Positions 53,360 through 63,277 are shown, counted from the stretch's first letter. The stretch: 64,000 nucleotides of DNA from Zetaproteobacteria bacterium (GCA_002753275.1 PEAA01000002.1:42135-106134); one strand, 5' to 3'. Program-made: numbers and translations. Notes: a model not told the origin generated them from the letters alone.

Positions 53360-55918
53360 ATGTTTCATAGGGAGAGTGTGTTGTCAGAAACCACCAGTCA
53401 ATCAAATATCAATAGCCAGATCCATAGTTATGATGCAAGTTCCATCGAAGCCAAGTGGCAGCAGCGTTGGCGAGAGCAGGGCGTTGATGCCGCGTGTGAT
53501 GATGCTGAAGATCTGCGCGAGAAATATTACTGTTTGGTGATGTTTCCTTATCCTTCAGGGCAGCTCCATATGGGTCATGTGCGCAATTATTGCCTGGGCG
53601 ATGCCGTGGCACGCTATAAGCGGATGCAAGGGTTTAATGTCCTTCATCCGATGGGTTGGGATGCCTTTGGGTTGCCGGCAGAGAATGCGGCGATCAAGCA
53701 TGGGCGACCTCCTGCTGAGTGGACCTATAACAATATCGATGAGATGCGCCGTCAGCTTAAACGGTTGGGGCTCTCTTATGATTGGTCGCGTGAAATTGCC
53801 ACCTGTCACCCAGAGTATTACCGCTGGGAGCAATGGATGTTCACCAAACTCCTGGAGAAGGGATTGGCCTATCGTAAAGAGGCTGAAGTCAATTGGTGTG
53901 GTCCGTGCCATACGGTCCTTGCCAATGAACAGGTGGTTGACGGCTGTTGTTGGCGTTGTGACACGCAGGTTGAGCGTAAGAGTTTGGCGCAGTGGTTCAT
54001 TCGTATTACCGATTATGCGGAGGAGTTGCTTGCGGAGCTGGATTCACTGAAAGGGTGGCCTGAAAAAGTGGTCGGCATGCAGCGTAACTGGATTGGAAAA
54101 TCAAGTGGTGCGTTGATTGATTTTGAGATTGAAGGCGATTATGAGCCTTTGAAAATTTACACCACTCGCCCCGATACATTGATGGGGGTGACCTACATGG
54201 CGGTGGCGGCAGGTCATCCATTGGCACAACAAGCCGCTGCGAAATCGACCGAACTTGCTGCGTTTCTTGAGGCTTGTAGCCATGTCTCGACCAAAGAGGC
54301 CGATATGGCCACGATGGAGAAAAAAGGCATGTTTACAGGTGTTTATGCCAACCACCCGGTGACAGGAGCAGCGATTCCTGTTTGGGTGGCCAACTTTGTT
54401 TTGATGACTTATGGTACAGGTGCAGTGATGAGTGTCCCTGCACATGATCAGCGGGATTTCGAATTTGCGCAGAAGTATGGTTTGCCAATTAAGCAGGTGA
54501 TTGGCAAACCCGCTGGTGATTGGGACGGTACCGCCGCAATGACCGATTCAGGATTGCTGATGCAATCGGGGCTCTTTGATGGATTGCATTCAGAGGCTGC
54601 GAAACAAACGATTATCACACATCTGGAAGCGCAAGGAAAAGGTTGTGAGAAAGTACAGTACCGTTTAAGGGACTGGTTGGTTTCGCGGCAGCGTTATTGG
54701 GGGGCGCCTATCCCTGTTCTCTATTGTGATGCGTGTGGCGTGGTTGCTGAGAAAGAGGAAAATTTACCCGTCCGTTTGCCCGAAGATTTGCAGCCTACGG
54801 GTGGCTCATCCCCGCTAACCCAATGTGATGAATTTGTGCATGCCATTTGCCCGCATTGTGGCGGAGCGGCCAAGCGAGAGACCGATACCTTTGACACATT
54901 CATGGAGTCCTCTTGGTACATGGCCCGCTACAGTTCGTCGCGCGATAACGCCACGATGCTCGATCGCGATGCTGTTTCGCAATGGTTGCCGGTAGATCAA
55001 TATATTGGCGGTGTTGAACATGCCGTATTGCATCTTCTTTATGCCCGCTTTTATCATAAGTTGATGCGGGATGTCGGGCTGTTTACCCGCGAGGAAGGGG
55101 GCGACGAGCCCTTTAAAAATCTGTTGACCCAAGGGATGGTGCTTAAAGATGGTGCCAAAATGTCAAAGTCTAAGGGGAATACGGTCGATCCCAATGCGAT
55201 TATCGCCGAGTTTGGTGCCGATACGGCGCGTCTTTTTACCATGTTTGCCGCACCTCCTGAGCAAGACTTGGAGTGGAATGACTCAGCCGTGGCAGGCTCG
55301 CGGCGCTTTTTGAATCGCGTATGGCGCTTGGTTGAGAAAGTGGTGCAAATTTCCCCTTCGGAAGCGGAAGCCGCTGCGAATGGTGCTGCCGATGTGAAGC
55401 TATTGAAACGACACATTCATGGAACGATCCAACGCGTGACCCATGCCTTTGAACATGGCTTTGCTTTTAATGTTGCCATTGCGGCATTGATGGAGCTCTC
55501 GAATCATCTGCAAGCGTTTAAAGTGGGGAGCGATGAGAGCGTGGATGTTGTTTTTAGCCACAATGAAGCGTCCGTGTTGCGGGAGGGGGTTGTGTCGGTA
55601 TTGACGATGTTGGCTCCTTTTACGCCTCACTTTGCCTCGGAGTGTGCCGAGCGCATGGGCGAGGGGGAAATGTTGGTGTTAAAGCCCTGGCCCGTTGTTG
55701 ATGCGTCGGCTCTTGTGCAAGATGAGATTAATTTGGTGGTTCAAATTGGGGGTAAAAAAAGAGGTGAGGTCACAGTGGCAAAAGATGCACAGCAAGAGAC
55801 AGTGTTGGCTGCAGTCGCTGCAGATCCTTTGTTGAACCGCTGGCTTGAGGGCATGCAGATGGTGAAAGTGGTGCTCGTTCCAGGTCGTTTGCTTAATATT
55901 GTAGTGAAGCCTGCGTGA
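53360..55918 (+). CDS. leuS: leucyl-tRNA synthetase
   Basis: The class I enzyme charges tRNA-Leu. The HIGH-type motif appears as HMGHVRNY (YPSGQLHMGHVRNYCLGDAV) and the KMSKS motif as KMSKSKGNTVDP. The CP1 editing domain (TTRPDTLMGVTYMAVAAGHP) lies between. Length of about 850 aa is normal. A TTG at 53381 preceded by GGGAGAG is an alternative start. It is the first gene of a run with lptE, holA and bioA. Confidence 0.96.
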   Translation: MFHRESVLSETTSQSNINSQIHSYDASSIEAKWQQRWREQGVDAACDDAEDLREKYYCLVMFPYPSGQLHMGHVRNYCLGDAVARYKRMQGFNVLHPMGWDAFGLPAENAAIKHGRPPAEWTYNNIDEMRRQLKRLGLSYDWSREIATCHPEYYRWEQWMFTKLLEKGLAYRKEAEVNWCGPCHTVLANEQVVDGCCWRCDTQVERKSLAQWFIRITDYAEELLAELDSLKGWPEKVVGMQRNWIGKSSGALIDFEIEGDYEPLKIYTTRPDTLMGVTYMAVAAGHPLAQQAAAKSTELAAFLEACSHVSTKEADMATMEKKGMFTGVYANHPVTGAAIPVWVANFVLMTYGTGAVMSVPAHDQRDFEFAQKYGLPIKQVIGKPAGDWDGTAAMTDSGLLMQSGLFDGLHSEAAKQTIITHLEAQGKGCEKVQYRLRDWLVSRQRYWGAPIPVLYCDACGVVAEKEENLPVRLPEDLQPTGGSSPLTQCDEFVHAICPHCGGAAKRETDTFDTFMESSWYMARYSSSRDNATMLDRDAVSQWLPVDQYIGGVEHAVLHLLYARFYHKLMRDVGLFTREEGGDEPFKNLLTQGMVLKDGAKMSKSKGNTVDPNAIIAEFGADTARLFTMFAAPPEQDLEWNDSAVAGSRRFLNRVWRLVEKVVQISPSEAEAAANGAADVKLLKRHIHGTIQRVTHAFEHGFAFNVAIAALMELSNHLQAFKVGSDESVDVVFSHNEASVLREGVVSVLTMLAPFTPHFASECAERMGEGEMLVLKPWPVVDASALVQDEINLVVQIGGKKRGEVTVAKDAQQETVLAAVAADPLLNRWLEGMQMVKVVLVPGRLLNIVVKPA

Positions 55919-56457
55919 AATATTTTTTGGCCGGAGTGATTGGGGTGGGGCTGTTGGCTTCATGCAGCTACCATCTGGTGGGCTCGGGAGGTGGTGTGGG
56001 CGTCATTCCCAGTACGGTTCAGCAGTTACAGGTCGGAGTTGATAGCGGTCAAGTCAATGAGGTTCTGGGCAAGCAATTGTTGCAATATATGCAAGCACAA
56101 ACACTTCCTTATAACTTGTCGGCGGTTGAAGATGATCGTGCTAGCGATGCTATCTTGACGGGGCCAATCGATGATAGGGTGAAGTTGGTGGTGAAGCAGG
56201 GGCAAGAATTTTGGCAGCCGAGTGCTTATACGACCTCGGGTTTGGTTTCACAGTATCGATTAACTTGGCGGGCATCATTGACGCTCTATGAACGGGGCGG
56301 GCGTGTGCTTTGGGAGAGCGGATTATTATCAGAGAGTGGAGAGGTTTATGATGATGGTACGGGTATTGGCGTAGAAGCCGCCAAAGAGATGCTTTTGCAG
56401 CAGCTTGCTCAGCAGTGGGTGGCGCAAGCTTGGGCGCGGCTTCAGTCGGGTTTTTAG
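55915..56457 (+). CDS. lptE: LPS-assembly lipoprotein LptE
   Basis: A lipoprotein signal (GVIGVGLLASC) precedes SYHLVGSG, the conserved start of LptE. The protein plugs the LptD barrel in the outer membrane. The GTG start overlaps the leuS stop (GTGA). The leuS-lptE-holA order is conserved widely and supports the call, as the sequence itself is weakly conserved. Confidence 0.88.
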   Translation: MKYFLAGVIGVGLLASCSYHLVGSGGGVGVIPSTVQQLQVGVDSGQVNEVLGKQLLQYMQAQTLPYNLSAVEDDRASDAILTGPIDDRVKLVVKQGQEFWQPSAYTTSGLVSQYRLTWRASLTLYERGGRVLWESGLLSESGEVYDDGTGIGVEAAKEMLLQQLAQQWVAQAWARLQSGF

Positions 56458-56463
56458 CTTTTT

Positions 56464-57453
56464 ATGAAGATCGCCCCCTTGCGTTTACACGACTCATCTG
56501 CAACGAGTTTTTATCTCTATGGCGAAGACCGCGATGCACTTTTTGAAGCTGCCGAAGCGCTTTTTGTTGCCAAAACCGGCCATCATTTGCGTCTTGATGT
56601 GAGTGAGTTGGGGCAGATTGAAGTTGCCCGTAGTAATGCTGGACTTTTTGGTGACTCCAATTGCATTGCTTTGGTGCGTAATGCGGAGTCGGTGACGATC
56701 AAGCAGGGTGATCATCTGTTGCGATTGGCGCAGACGATGCCCGTAGGGAGCTGTTTGATTATGTGTGCTCCGGAAGTTTCTTGGAAAAAAGCGTGGCATA
56801 AGAAGATGCAGGCGGAGAGCACAGTAGTTCAATGTGAATTTTCATTGCCAAGCGCAGGGGCATTTCGGCAATGGCTAGCTGATCGTGTGAATCGGGCTGG
56901 GTTACAGGTCAATGATGAAGCAATGGTGTTGATGGGGGAGTACTTGCAAGGCATGCGTGCCGATGCTAATCGTCTGATTGAGCGGCTGCAGTTTTATGTG
57001 GGTAATGATGATATTGTTTTGAATATGAGCGTGATTGGTGATTTGTTAGGTGATCGAGCCCCTGAAGATATCAATCTTTATTGCCACCTTTTGGCGAGCC
57101 GTGATAGCCAAGCGTTGTCGGTTGTGGGGCGACTGTTATCTCAGCAACAGGTTGCCGCTGTGCAACTGTTAAGTTGGGTGAGCACGCGTATGACGATGTT
57201 ATTGATGTTTCGTTGGTATGAAGCGCAGCGTGAACGCAATGCTTTGCAAAAAGCGAAGGTGTTTGGCGATGCGCGCACCTATGTCGTTGCAGAATCAAAG
57301 GTGTGGTCAGTTGCTGATTTGTTTGCGATGTTGCAACGGTTGCTGCAGTTGGAAAAACAGTTGAAAGGCACTTCGATAGAATCGGAGCAAATGCTCTTTG
57401 AGCGTTTGACGCGCGATGTTTTAACGCAAAGTTTAGGCACGCATGCAGCCTGA
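56464..57453 (+). CDS. holA: DNA polymerase III delta subunit
   Basis: HolA is the clamp-loader subunit that opens the beta clamp. It shows FYLYGEDRDALFEAAEAL, a delta-type NTPase fold without a P-loop, and REFRxWL-like AFRQWLADRVNRAGL; GDLLGDRAPEDINLY and TSIESEQMLFERL fit the family. It follows lptE by 6 bp and overlaps bioA by 11 bp. Confidence 0.9.
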   Translation: MKIAPLRLHDSSATSFYLYGEDRDALFEAAEALFVAKTGHHLRLDVSELGQIEVARSNAGLFGDSNCIALVRNAESVTIKQGDHLLRLAQTMPVGSCLIMCAPEVSWKKAWHKKMQAESTVVQCEFSLPSAGAFRQWLADRVNRAGLQVNDEAMVLMGEYLQGMRADANRLIERLQFYVGNDDIVLNMSVIGDLLGDRAPEDINLYCHLLASRDSQALSVVGRLLSQQQVAAVQLLSWVSTRMTMLLMFRWYEAQRERNALQKAKVFGDARTYVVAESKVWSVADLFAMLQRLLQLEKQLKGTSIESEQMLFERLTRDVLTQSLGTHAA

Positions 57454-58738
57454 TTTGCAACCTTCATGGTCAGATTTTGAGCGTGCACATCTATGGCATC
57501 CTTATGCTTCGATGAAACAGCCCCATGAAAATATTGCGGTAGAGTCTGCGCAAGGGGTTTACTTACAGCTTTATGATGGTCGCCGCTTGATTGATGGCAT
57601 GGCTTCGTGGTGGTGTGCAATTCATGGTTACGCTGTGCGAGAGCTGGATGATGCCATTCATCTGCAAGTAAAAAAGATGGCCCATGTGATGTTTGGTGGA
57701 TTGACCCATGCGCCAGCAGCCCTTTTGGCGCAACGGTTGCTCGCCATTGCGCCGAGTTCATTGCAAAAGGTGTTTTATGCCGACTCGGGTTCGGTTGCCG
57801 TAGAAGTCGCGATCAAGATGGCTGCGCAATATTGGCGGGCACAAGGGGAGCCTCAACGGCAAAAAATGGTCACCATTCGTGGTGGTTATCATGGCGATAC
57901 CTTTGCCGCGATGAGTGTGTGTGATCCTGAAAATGGCATGCACCATTGGTTTTCAGAGATGCTGATGCAACAGTTTTTTGTTGACTCACCCGCGATGCCA
58001 GGTGCAAAGGTGGCTGCGTGCTTGGCGCAAATGGATGCGGTGCTGCGCGACCATTGCGATGTGATTGCAGGTGTTATTTTGGAGCCGATGGTTCAGGGTG
58101 CCGGTGGAATGCGTATCTATGATGCAAGCTTTTTGCTGGGGGTGCGTGCGCTTTGTGATCGGTATGGTCTATTGTTGATTATTGATGAAATTGCAACTGG
58201 ATTTGGCCGAACAGGGAAAATGTTTGCTTGTGAACATGCAGGAATTGCACCTGATATCATGTGTGTGGGTAAAGCGTTAACAGGTGGATACATGACGCTA
58301 GCTGCGGTATTGGTGAGCGATGCCGTTTGTGAGGGGATTCATGCTGATGGGGCCGGTGTATTGATGCATGGCCCTACCTTTATGGCAAATCCTTTGGCAT
58401 GTGCAGTGGCATTGGCGAGTTTGGATCTGTTATTACAAACGCCTTGGCAACAGCGGGTGGCAGATATTGAATCGCAATTGATGGCAGCACTGATGCCTTG
58501 CAAATGTCTCTCGGCGGTAGCGGATGTTCGTGTTTTTGGTGCGATTGGTGTGATTGAAATGGTTGATAGCATGAATATGCAAGAGGTTCAGTCACTTCTC
58601 ATCGCGCAAGGGGTCTGGTTACGCCCCTTTGGTAAGCTGCTTTATACGATGCCCCCATTGGTGATTAGTCGTGGGGAATTACAACAGGTCGTGCAAGCAA
58701 TGTGTTGTGTGGCCGAACGGCTGTCGATGGATGGGTGA
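57443..58738 (+). CDS. bioA: adenosylmethionine-8-amino-7-oxononanoate aminotransferase
   Basis: BioA is a PLP aminotransferase that makes diaminopelargonic acid in biotin synthesis. LWHPYASMKQP, DGMASWWCAIHGY and HVMFGGLTHAPA are the usual BioA motifs, LLIIDEIATGFGRTGK holds the PLP aspartate, and GKALTGGYMTLAA the Schiff-base lysine. Length of 431 aa is normal. Other bio genes are not in this window. Confidence 0.95.
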   Translation: MQPDLQPSWSDFERAHLWHPYASMKQPHENIAVESAQGVYLQLYDGRRLIDGMASWWCAIHGYAVRELDDAIHLQVKKMAHVMFGGLTHAPAALLAQRLLAIAPSSLQKVFYADSGSVAVEVAIKMAAQYWRAQGEPQRQKMVTIRGGYHGDTFAAMSVCDPENGMHHWFSEMLMQQFFVDSPAMPGAKVAACLAQMDAVLRDHCDVIAGVILEPMVQGAGGMRIYDASFLLGVRALCDRYGLLLIIDEIATGFGRTGKMFACEHAGIAPDIMCVGKALTGGYMTLAAVLVSDAVCEGIHADGAGVLMHGPTFMANPLACAVALASLDLLLQTPWQQRVADIESQLMAALMPCKCLSAVADVRVFGAIGVIEMVDSMNMQEVQSLLIAQGVWLRPFGKLLYTMPPLVISRGELQQVVQAMCCVAERLSMDG

Positions 58739-58748
58739 GGCACCGTTG

Positions 58749-59591
58749 ATGCAACTGACAACGGCGAACCATGATCGTGATGTGATGCAGATGCGTTATG
58801 TTTACCCTGTGGTTTCACGCAGAGCCGGGGGACTCTCTATCGGAATTAATATTAATACCAATCATGCGTGTGATTGGCACTGCGTCTATTGCCAAGTCCC
58901 AAACCTGATGCGCGGGGCTGCGCCAACCATTGATTTTGCACTGTTAGAAGAAGAGTTGCGAGCGATGCTCCATTGTGTGATCCATGGCTCATTTCTGGAG
59001 AAGCATGTTCCTCAAGAGATGCGTCAATTGTGTGATGTGGCGATATCGGGCAATGGCGAGCCGACCAGTACACGGAAGTTTACAGTGTTAATCCAATGTG
59101 TCATTGGGATTATGGCGGATTTTGAACTTGCGCATTTACCGTTACGACTGATTTCGAATGGCTCATACATGTCTAAAAGATGGGTGCAAGAGGGACTCGC
59201 ATTGATGGATCGTGTTGCTGGTGAGGTGTGGATTAAGGTGGATGCGATCGATGCGGACGATGTGGAACGGATCAATGGTGTGCGCATTGATCAACGGCAG
59301 TTTTTTGAACAGGTGAAAATTGCGGCAAGCCTCTGCCCGACTTGGATTCAAACCTGTATGTTTGCGTGGAAAGGAGATGCGCCTTCGGCGGCTCAGGTCG
59401 CTGCGTATTGCGCATTTTTACAAATGCTTTTGGATGAAAAAATTCCTATTCAAGGGGTGCTCCTTTATGGCGTAGCACGCCCATCATTGCAGGCAGAGTC
59501 AGCATTTGTCACGGCGTTGCCAAAGCAAGCACTGGCTAAGATCGCTGAACAAGTGGTTGCTCTTGGTTTACCTGTGCAAATTCATCATTAA
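58749..59591 (+). CDS. radical SAM protein (COG0731-like)
   Basis: The motif CDWHCVYC (C-X3-C-X2-C) binds the [4Fe-4S] cluster, and ISGNGEPTSTRKF is the GxGEPT motif for SAM binding. Together with VKVDA-type IKVDAIDADDVERING this recalls the COG0731 group related to wybutosine-type radical SAM enzymes. The substrate is unknown. The start at 58749 has GAGG 8 bp upstream; an ATG at 58731 overlapping bioA is also possible. It follows bioA closely, but a biotin role is not implied by sequence. Confidence 0.78.
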   Translation: MQLTTANHDRDVMQMRYVYPVVSRRAGGLSIGININTNHACDWHCVYCQVPNLMRGAAPTIDFALLEEELRAMLHCVIHGSFLEKHVPQEMRQLCDVAISGNGEPTSTRKFTVLIQCVIGIMADFELAHLPLRLISNGSYMSKRWVQEGLALMDRVAGEVWIKVDAIDADDVERINGVRIDQRQFFEQVKIAASLCPTWIQTCMFAWKGDAPSAAQVAAYCAFLQMLLDEKIPIQGVLLYGVARPSLQAESAFVTALPKQALAKIAEQVVALGLPVQIHH

Positions 59592-59605
59592 ATGGATAAG
59601 TTCTG

Positions 59606-60532
59606 ATGATTCAGTCATTAATTTTAGCGCGTGTTTTACAAGTGATTCCGACATTGTTTGGGGTTGTGACGCTGGTTTTTTTCTTGCTGCATTTGGTGCC
59701 AGGGGATCCTGTCGAAGCCTTGTTAGGTGAGACGGCGCAAATGGCTGACCGAGAGGCGATGCGTCAAGCATTGCACTTGGATTTGCCACTATGGCAACAA
59801 TATACCCACTACCTTGGGCAGTTGTTGCGAGGTGATTGGGGCCAAAGCATTGTTGATGGACGAGATGTTTTGAGTCTGATGCTTGAAAGGCTTCCCACGA
59901 CAGCCGTCTTGGCGATAGTAAGTTTGCTCCTAGCGATCATATTGGCGCTGCCAATGGGTTATATTGCAGCCAAACATGCAGGTAAAAAAGAGGATGCTAT
60001 GGCGATGAGCTTTTCGCTCTTTGGCGTGTCGATTCCCAATTTTTGGCTTGGCCCCATGTTGATGTTGCTCTTTTCGGTTACGCTGGGTTGGTTGCCTGTT
60101 TCAGGCATGGGGACGCCGGCCCATCTTGTACTTCCTGCGGTGACATTGGGTACCGCATTGGCGGCGATTTTATCGCGCATGGCCCGATCAAGTTGGTTGG
60201 AAGTGATGAATTCCGATGCGTTGCGCACGGCACGGGCGATGGGCGTTTCTGAGACCTCACTCTGGTGGCGGCATGGTGCCCGTTTGGCAGCGATTCCCGT
60301 GATGACGATGTTTGCTCTGCAATTGGGTTCCGTGTTGGGTGGTGCAGTGATTACCGAGACCGTCTTTGATTGGCCGGGACTGGGATTGCTGACGATTGAG
60401 GCGATTCAGAGCCGTGACTATCCATTGGTGCAAGGGTGCGTGTTGTTGATTGCACTGTTTTATGTTGCTGCCAATTTATTGGCGGATCTTCTGGGTATCA
60501 TACTGGACCCAAGGCAGCGACGATGCGATTGA
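59606..60532 (+). CDS. ABC transporter permease, dipeptide/oligopeptide type (DppB/OppB)
   Basis: This 308-aa permease has six predicted helices, starting with LARVLQVIPTLFGVVTLVFF and HLVPGDPVEALLG, standard for OppB/DppB. The EAA loop SDALRTARAMGVSETSLWWRH meets the ATPase subunit. No binding protein or ATPase gene is adjacent. Its end overlaps the second permease by 10 bp. Confidence 0.92.
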   Translation: MIQSLILARVLQVIPTLFGVVTLVFFLLHLVPGDPVEALLGETAQMADREAMRQALHLDLPLWQQYTHYLGQLLRGDWGQSIVDGRDVLSLMLERLPTTAVLAIVSLLLAIILALPMGYIAAKHAGKKEDAMAMSFSLFGVSIPNFWLGPMLMLLFSVTLGWLPVSGMGTPAHLVLPAVTLGTALAAILSRMARSSWLEVMNSDALRTARAMGVSETSLWWRHGARLAAIPVMTMFALQLGSVLGGAVITETVFDWPGLGLLTIEAIQSRDYPLVQGCVLLIALFYVAANLLADLLGIILDPRQRRCD

Positions 60533-61329
60533 GTATGCGACTTTTTTGGCTCTGTATGGCGGTTCCGATGGCCATATTATTGCTCGCACAAATTTATGGT
60601 GCAGATGGGCATGCGATTGATCTAGAGCAGGTACTTGCGCTGCCAAGTTTGCATCATTTGATGGGGTTTGATGCGCTCGGGCGCGATCTGTTGGCCAGAC
60701 TTGCAGAAGGGTTGCAACTTTCGCTTTTCGTGGGTGTATGTGTGATTGTGTGCAGTGCTTTGATTGGAGTTTCCTTGGGTCTCTGTTCGGCTTGGCTTGG
60801 TGGTTGGGTAGATGCTTTATTGATGCGTATTGCCGATATTGTATTATCATTTCCTGGAATCTTATTGGCGATTGCATTGGCAGCAATGCTTGGACCACGC
60901 TTGGATAATCTGATATTGGCATTGGTTGCAGTGGGTTGGGTGGGATTTGCCCGTTTAGCACGGGTACAAGTATTGTCGCTCAAAAAGGCGCCTTTTGTTC
61001 AGGCGTCGATAGCGGCAGGTTCATCGAGCCTTTATATTGCTATTCGCCATCTGTTGCCCAATATTACCGCCCCTTTGTTGATTGAAGCAAGTTTTGGTCT
61101 TGCCGCAGTGATTCTGGGTGAGGCTGGACTCTCATTCTTGGGTATTGGGGTGCAGCCTCCCGATGCATCTTTAGGTACGATGATTCGTGAAGGAACACGC
61201 TTGATGTTACTGGCGCCGTGGTTGGTGGTTTGGCCAGGTGTAACACTCTTTATGTTGGTGATGGCGGTGAATCTTTTGGGAGATATGTTGCGTGATAAAT
61301 TGGATGTAAAAAAGGCGGCAGATCAATGA
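60523..61329 (+). CDS. ABC transporter permease, dipeptide/oligopeptide type (DppC/OppC)
   Basis: This OppC/DppC-type permease of about 268 aa has HLMGFDALGRDLLARLAEG (the DxxGRDxxSR-type motif) and the EAA loop APFVQASIAAGSSSLYIAI. The start at ATG 60523 lies within the first permease gene. Its stop overlaps nagZ (ATGA), tying uptake to sugar recycling. Confidence 0.92.
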   Translation: MRLSMRLFWLCMAVPMAILLLAQIYGADGHAIDLEQVLALPSLHHLMGFDALGRDLLARLAEGLQLSLFVGVCVIVCSALIGVSLGLCSAWLGGWVDALLMRIADIVLSFPGILLAIALAAMLGPRLDNLILALVAVGWVGFARLARVQVLSLKKAPFVQASIAAGSSSLYIAIRHLLPNITAPLLIEASFGLAAVILGEAGLSFLGIGVQPPDASLGTMIREGTRLMLLAPWLVVWPGVTLFMLVMAVNLLGDMLRDKLDVKKAADQ

Positions 61330-62225
61330 ATCAGCAGGATTGGGTTGTTGGATTGCGGGGAAAAATGCTAACAGAGGGTGAGCGGAAGTGGTTGTCGGCT
61401 TATCCACCGCGTGGAATTATTTTATTTGCGCGTAATATTGAGAGTCCCGAGCAGTTAAAGCAGTTGATTGCCGAAGCCAAAGCACTTGCTGGAGAGGCGT
61501 TGTGGGTGGCCATTGATGAAGAGGGGGGGCGAGTCCATCGGATTTCTTGGCCCCCATTTTGCCAACGCCCGCATGCTGCAGTGTATGGAGAGCTCTTTTT
61601 GTCGGGGGATGAGGCGCAGGCCAAATCGTTGGTTTTTGACGATGCTTATCGTGTAGGCTTGGCATTGGCAGCATTAGGGTTTACGCACGATTGTGCTCCG
61701 GTATTGGATATTTTTCACCCTATGGGCAATCAAATTATTGGTCAACGCGCCTATGCTGGCGATGTGCGTACGGTCGCTGAATTGGCGTGTGCTTATATGG
61801 ATGGGCTTGCTCTGGCAGGGATTGTTGCCATTGGTAAACATTTTCCTGGCCATGGGCGGGCAGATGCCGATTCGCACTTGGCTTTGCCACATGTTGATGC
61901 TGATGCCAAGGTTGTTTTGGCTGAAGCGCAAACATTTGTCCGTGTGATGAACCATGGGTTGATGCATGTCATGAGCGCTCATGTGATTTATGATGCCCTT
62001 GACCCTCAATTGGCGACTTTTTCAAGCTATTGGTTACAAACGGTCTTGCGCCAACAATTTGGCTATCAAGGAGAGATTTGGAGTGATGACCTTTGCATGA
62101 AAGGGGCTGGAAATGATATTTTTGATGCTGTTGCTAAGGCGGTGAGAGCGGGTTGCACGGTTCCCTTAATTTGTGAACCTGCGTCGGTAGGCCTGCTATA
62201 TGATAGAATTCTTGGCAGAGAATGA
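61326..62225 (+). CDS. nagZ: beta-N-acetylhexosaminidase NagZ (GH3)
   Basis: NagZ removes N-acetylglucosamine from cytoplasmic anhydro-muropeptides during murein recycling. IDEEGGRVHR, GKHFPGHGRADADSHLALP (the catalytic His loop) and the nucleophile in IWSDDLCMKGA are diagnostic. Length of 299 aa is short compared with E. coli (341). It is translationally coupled to two peptide-type permeases. Confidence 0.93.
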   Translation: MNQQDWVVGLRGKMLTEGERKWLSAYPPRGIILFARNIESPEQLKQLIAEAKALAGEALWVAIDEEGGRVHRISWPPFCQRPHAAVYGELFLSGDEAQAKSLVFDDAYRVGLALAALGFTHDCAPVLDIFHPMGNQIIGQRAYAGDVRTVAELACAYMDGLALAGIVAIGKHFPGHGRADADSHLALPHVDADAKVVLAEAQTFVRVMNHGLMHVMSAHVIYDALDPQLATFSSYWLQTVLRQQFGYQGEIWSDDLCMKGAGNDIFDAVAKAVRAGCTVPLICEPASVGLLYDRILGRE

Positions 62226-62240
62226 ATCCTCGGGGTTAGG

Positions 62241-62284
62241 GAGTACGGGTTGAATCTATGCAGATTTGATTCAATCCGTAGCTC
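62241..62284. terminator. bidirectional terminator between nagZ and lpxC
   Basis: A 13-bp stem (TACGGGTTGAATC at 62244-62256 with GATTCAATCCGTA at 62268-62280, one G-T pair) is extended by GAG/CTC around a bulge, with an 11-nt loop. It lies between convergent genes; TTT follows on the plus strand. Confidence 0.7.
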
Positions 62285-62285
62285 T

Positions 62286-63200
62286 TTAACGGAAGGTGGG
62301 TGAAAGCCCCGCTGTTTCGATTGCTGAAGCGGTATGATCCTCTTGATCATCCAACAACTCTTCAATGACCCATGATGCTTTATTGGCAAGCAGTGCCGTG
62401 ACGAGACGATGGTTCATCTCATGGCCTGTCCGTTCACCTTCAAATGCTCCCACGATAGGTAATCCTGCTAAGAATAGATCACCAAGGGTATCGAGAATTT
62501 TATGGCGTACGCACTCATCATCATAGCGCAATCCGCCGTCGTTTAGGACACGGAATTGGTCAAGAACAACTGCATTTTCAAGGGAACCGCCAAGCGCTAA
62601 TCCCGATTTTTGCAGCGATTCAATTTCGTGTAAGAAACCAAAGGTGCGTGCTCGGCTGACTTCACGCGTATAGGCTTGTTGTGAAAAATCGATGGTTACT
62701 TGGCGTTGCCGTAAAAGTGGATGGTCATAGTCAAGAAGGTAACTGATCTTAAATCCTGTTGCTGGGTGGAGAGAGCAGCGCTTATCTCCGTCCGTTACTT
62801 CGACTTTATTTAAAATCCGCAAAACTTTTTTGGCCCGTTTCTGTGAACGAATGCCTGCACATTGGATTAAAAAGACAAAAGGTGCGGAAGAGCCATCCAT
62901 CACAGGAACTTCAGGCGCATCGACTTCGATTAAGGCATTGTCAACACCCAGCCCTGAAAGGGCAGAAAGTAAATGCTCAATGGTGGAAATTGATGCACCA
63001 TCTTTACCGATGGTTGTGCAGAGACGCGTATCGGTTACAAATTCAGATCTGGCAGGAATATCAATGCCAAGATCAGACCTGCGAAAAATAATGCCATGAT
63101 TCTCTTTCGCCGGATGGAGGATTAGAGAGATTTTTTTTCCAGAATGGAGCCCAATACCGCTACACCGTATGGAATGGTTCAATGTTCGTTGTAAGATCAT
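62286..63200 (-). CDS. lpxC: UDP-3-O-acyl-N-acetylglucosamine deacetylase LpxC
   Basis: LpxC is the zinc amidase at the committed step of lipid A synthesis. STIEHLLSALSGLGVDNA carries the first zinc histidine, RHKILDTLGDLFLAG the second histidine and aspartate, and [12 protein letters not shown] the conserved substrate loop. Length of 304 aa is full. It lies 77 bp downstream of ftsZ on the same strand, the usual division-envelope order. Codons 82-122 and the first base of codon 123 are repeated exactly at 63880-64000. Confidence 0.96.
   Translation of the reverse strand: MILQRTLNHSIRCSGIGLHSGKKISLILHPAKENHGIIFRRSDLGIDIPARSEFVTDTRLCTTIGKDGASISTIEHLLSALSGLGVDNALIEVDAPEVPVMDGSSAPFVFLIQCAGIRSQKRAKKVLRILNKVEVTDGDKRCSLHPATGFKISYLLDYDHPLLRQRQVTIDFSQQAYTREVSRARTFGFLHEIESLQKSGLALGGSLENAVVLDQFRVLNDGGLRYDDECVRHKILDTLGDLFLAGLPIVGAFEGERTGHEMNHRLVTALLANKASWVIEELLDDQEDHTASAIETAGLSPTFR
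62834..62954. repeat. 121-bp exact direct repeat, copy 1 (within lpxC)
   Basis: Identical to 63880-64000 at an offset of 1046 bp. The match stops abruptly at 62834/63880 on the left; on the right it runs to the window end, so the true length is unknown. Confidence 0.95.
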
Positions 63201-63277
63201 ATGAATACACTATTCCTTTATGTTCGTTGTGAAGCCATTGTAACGAAATATAACGCTCATTGAAAACATGGCAATTA

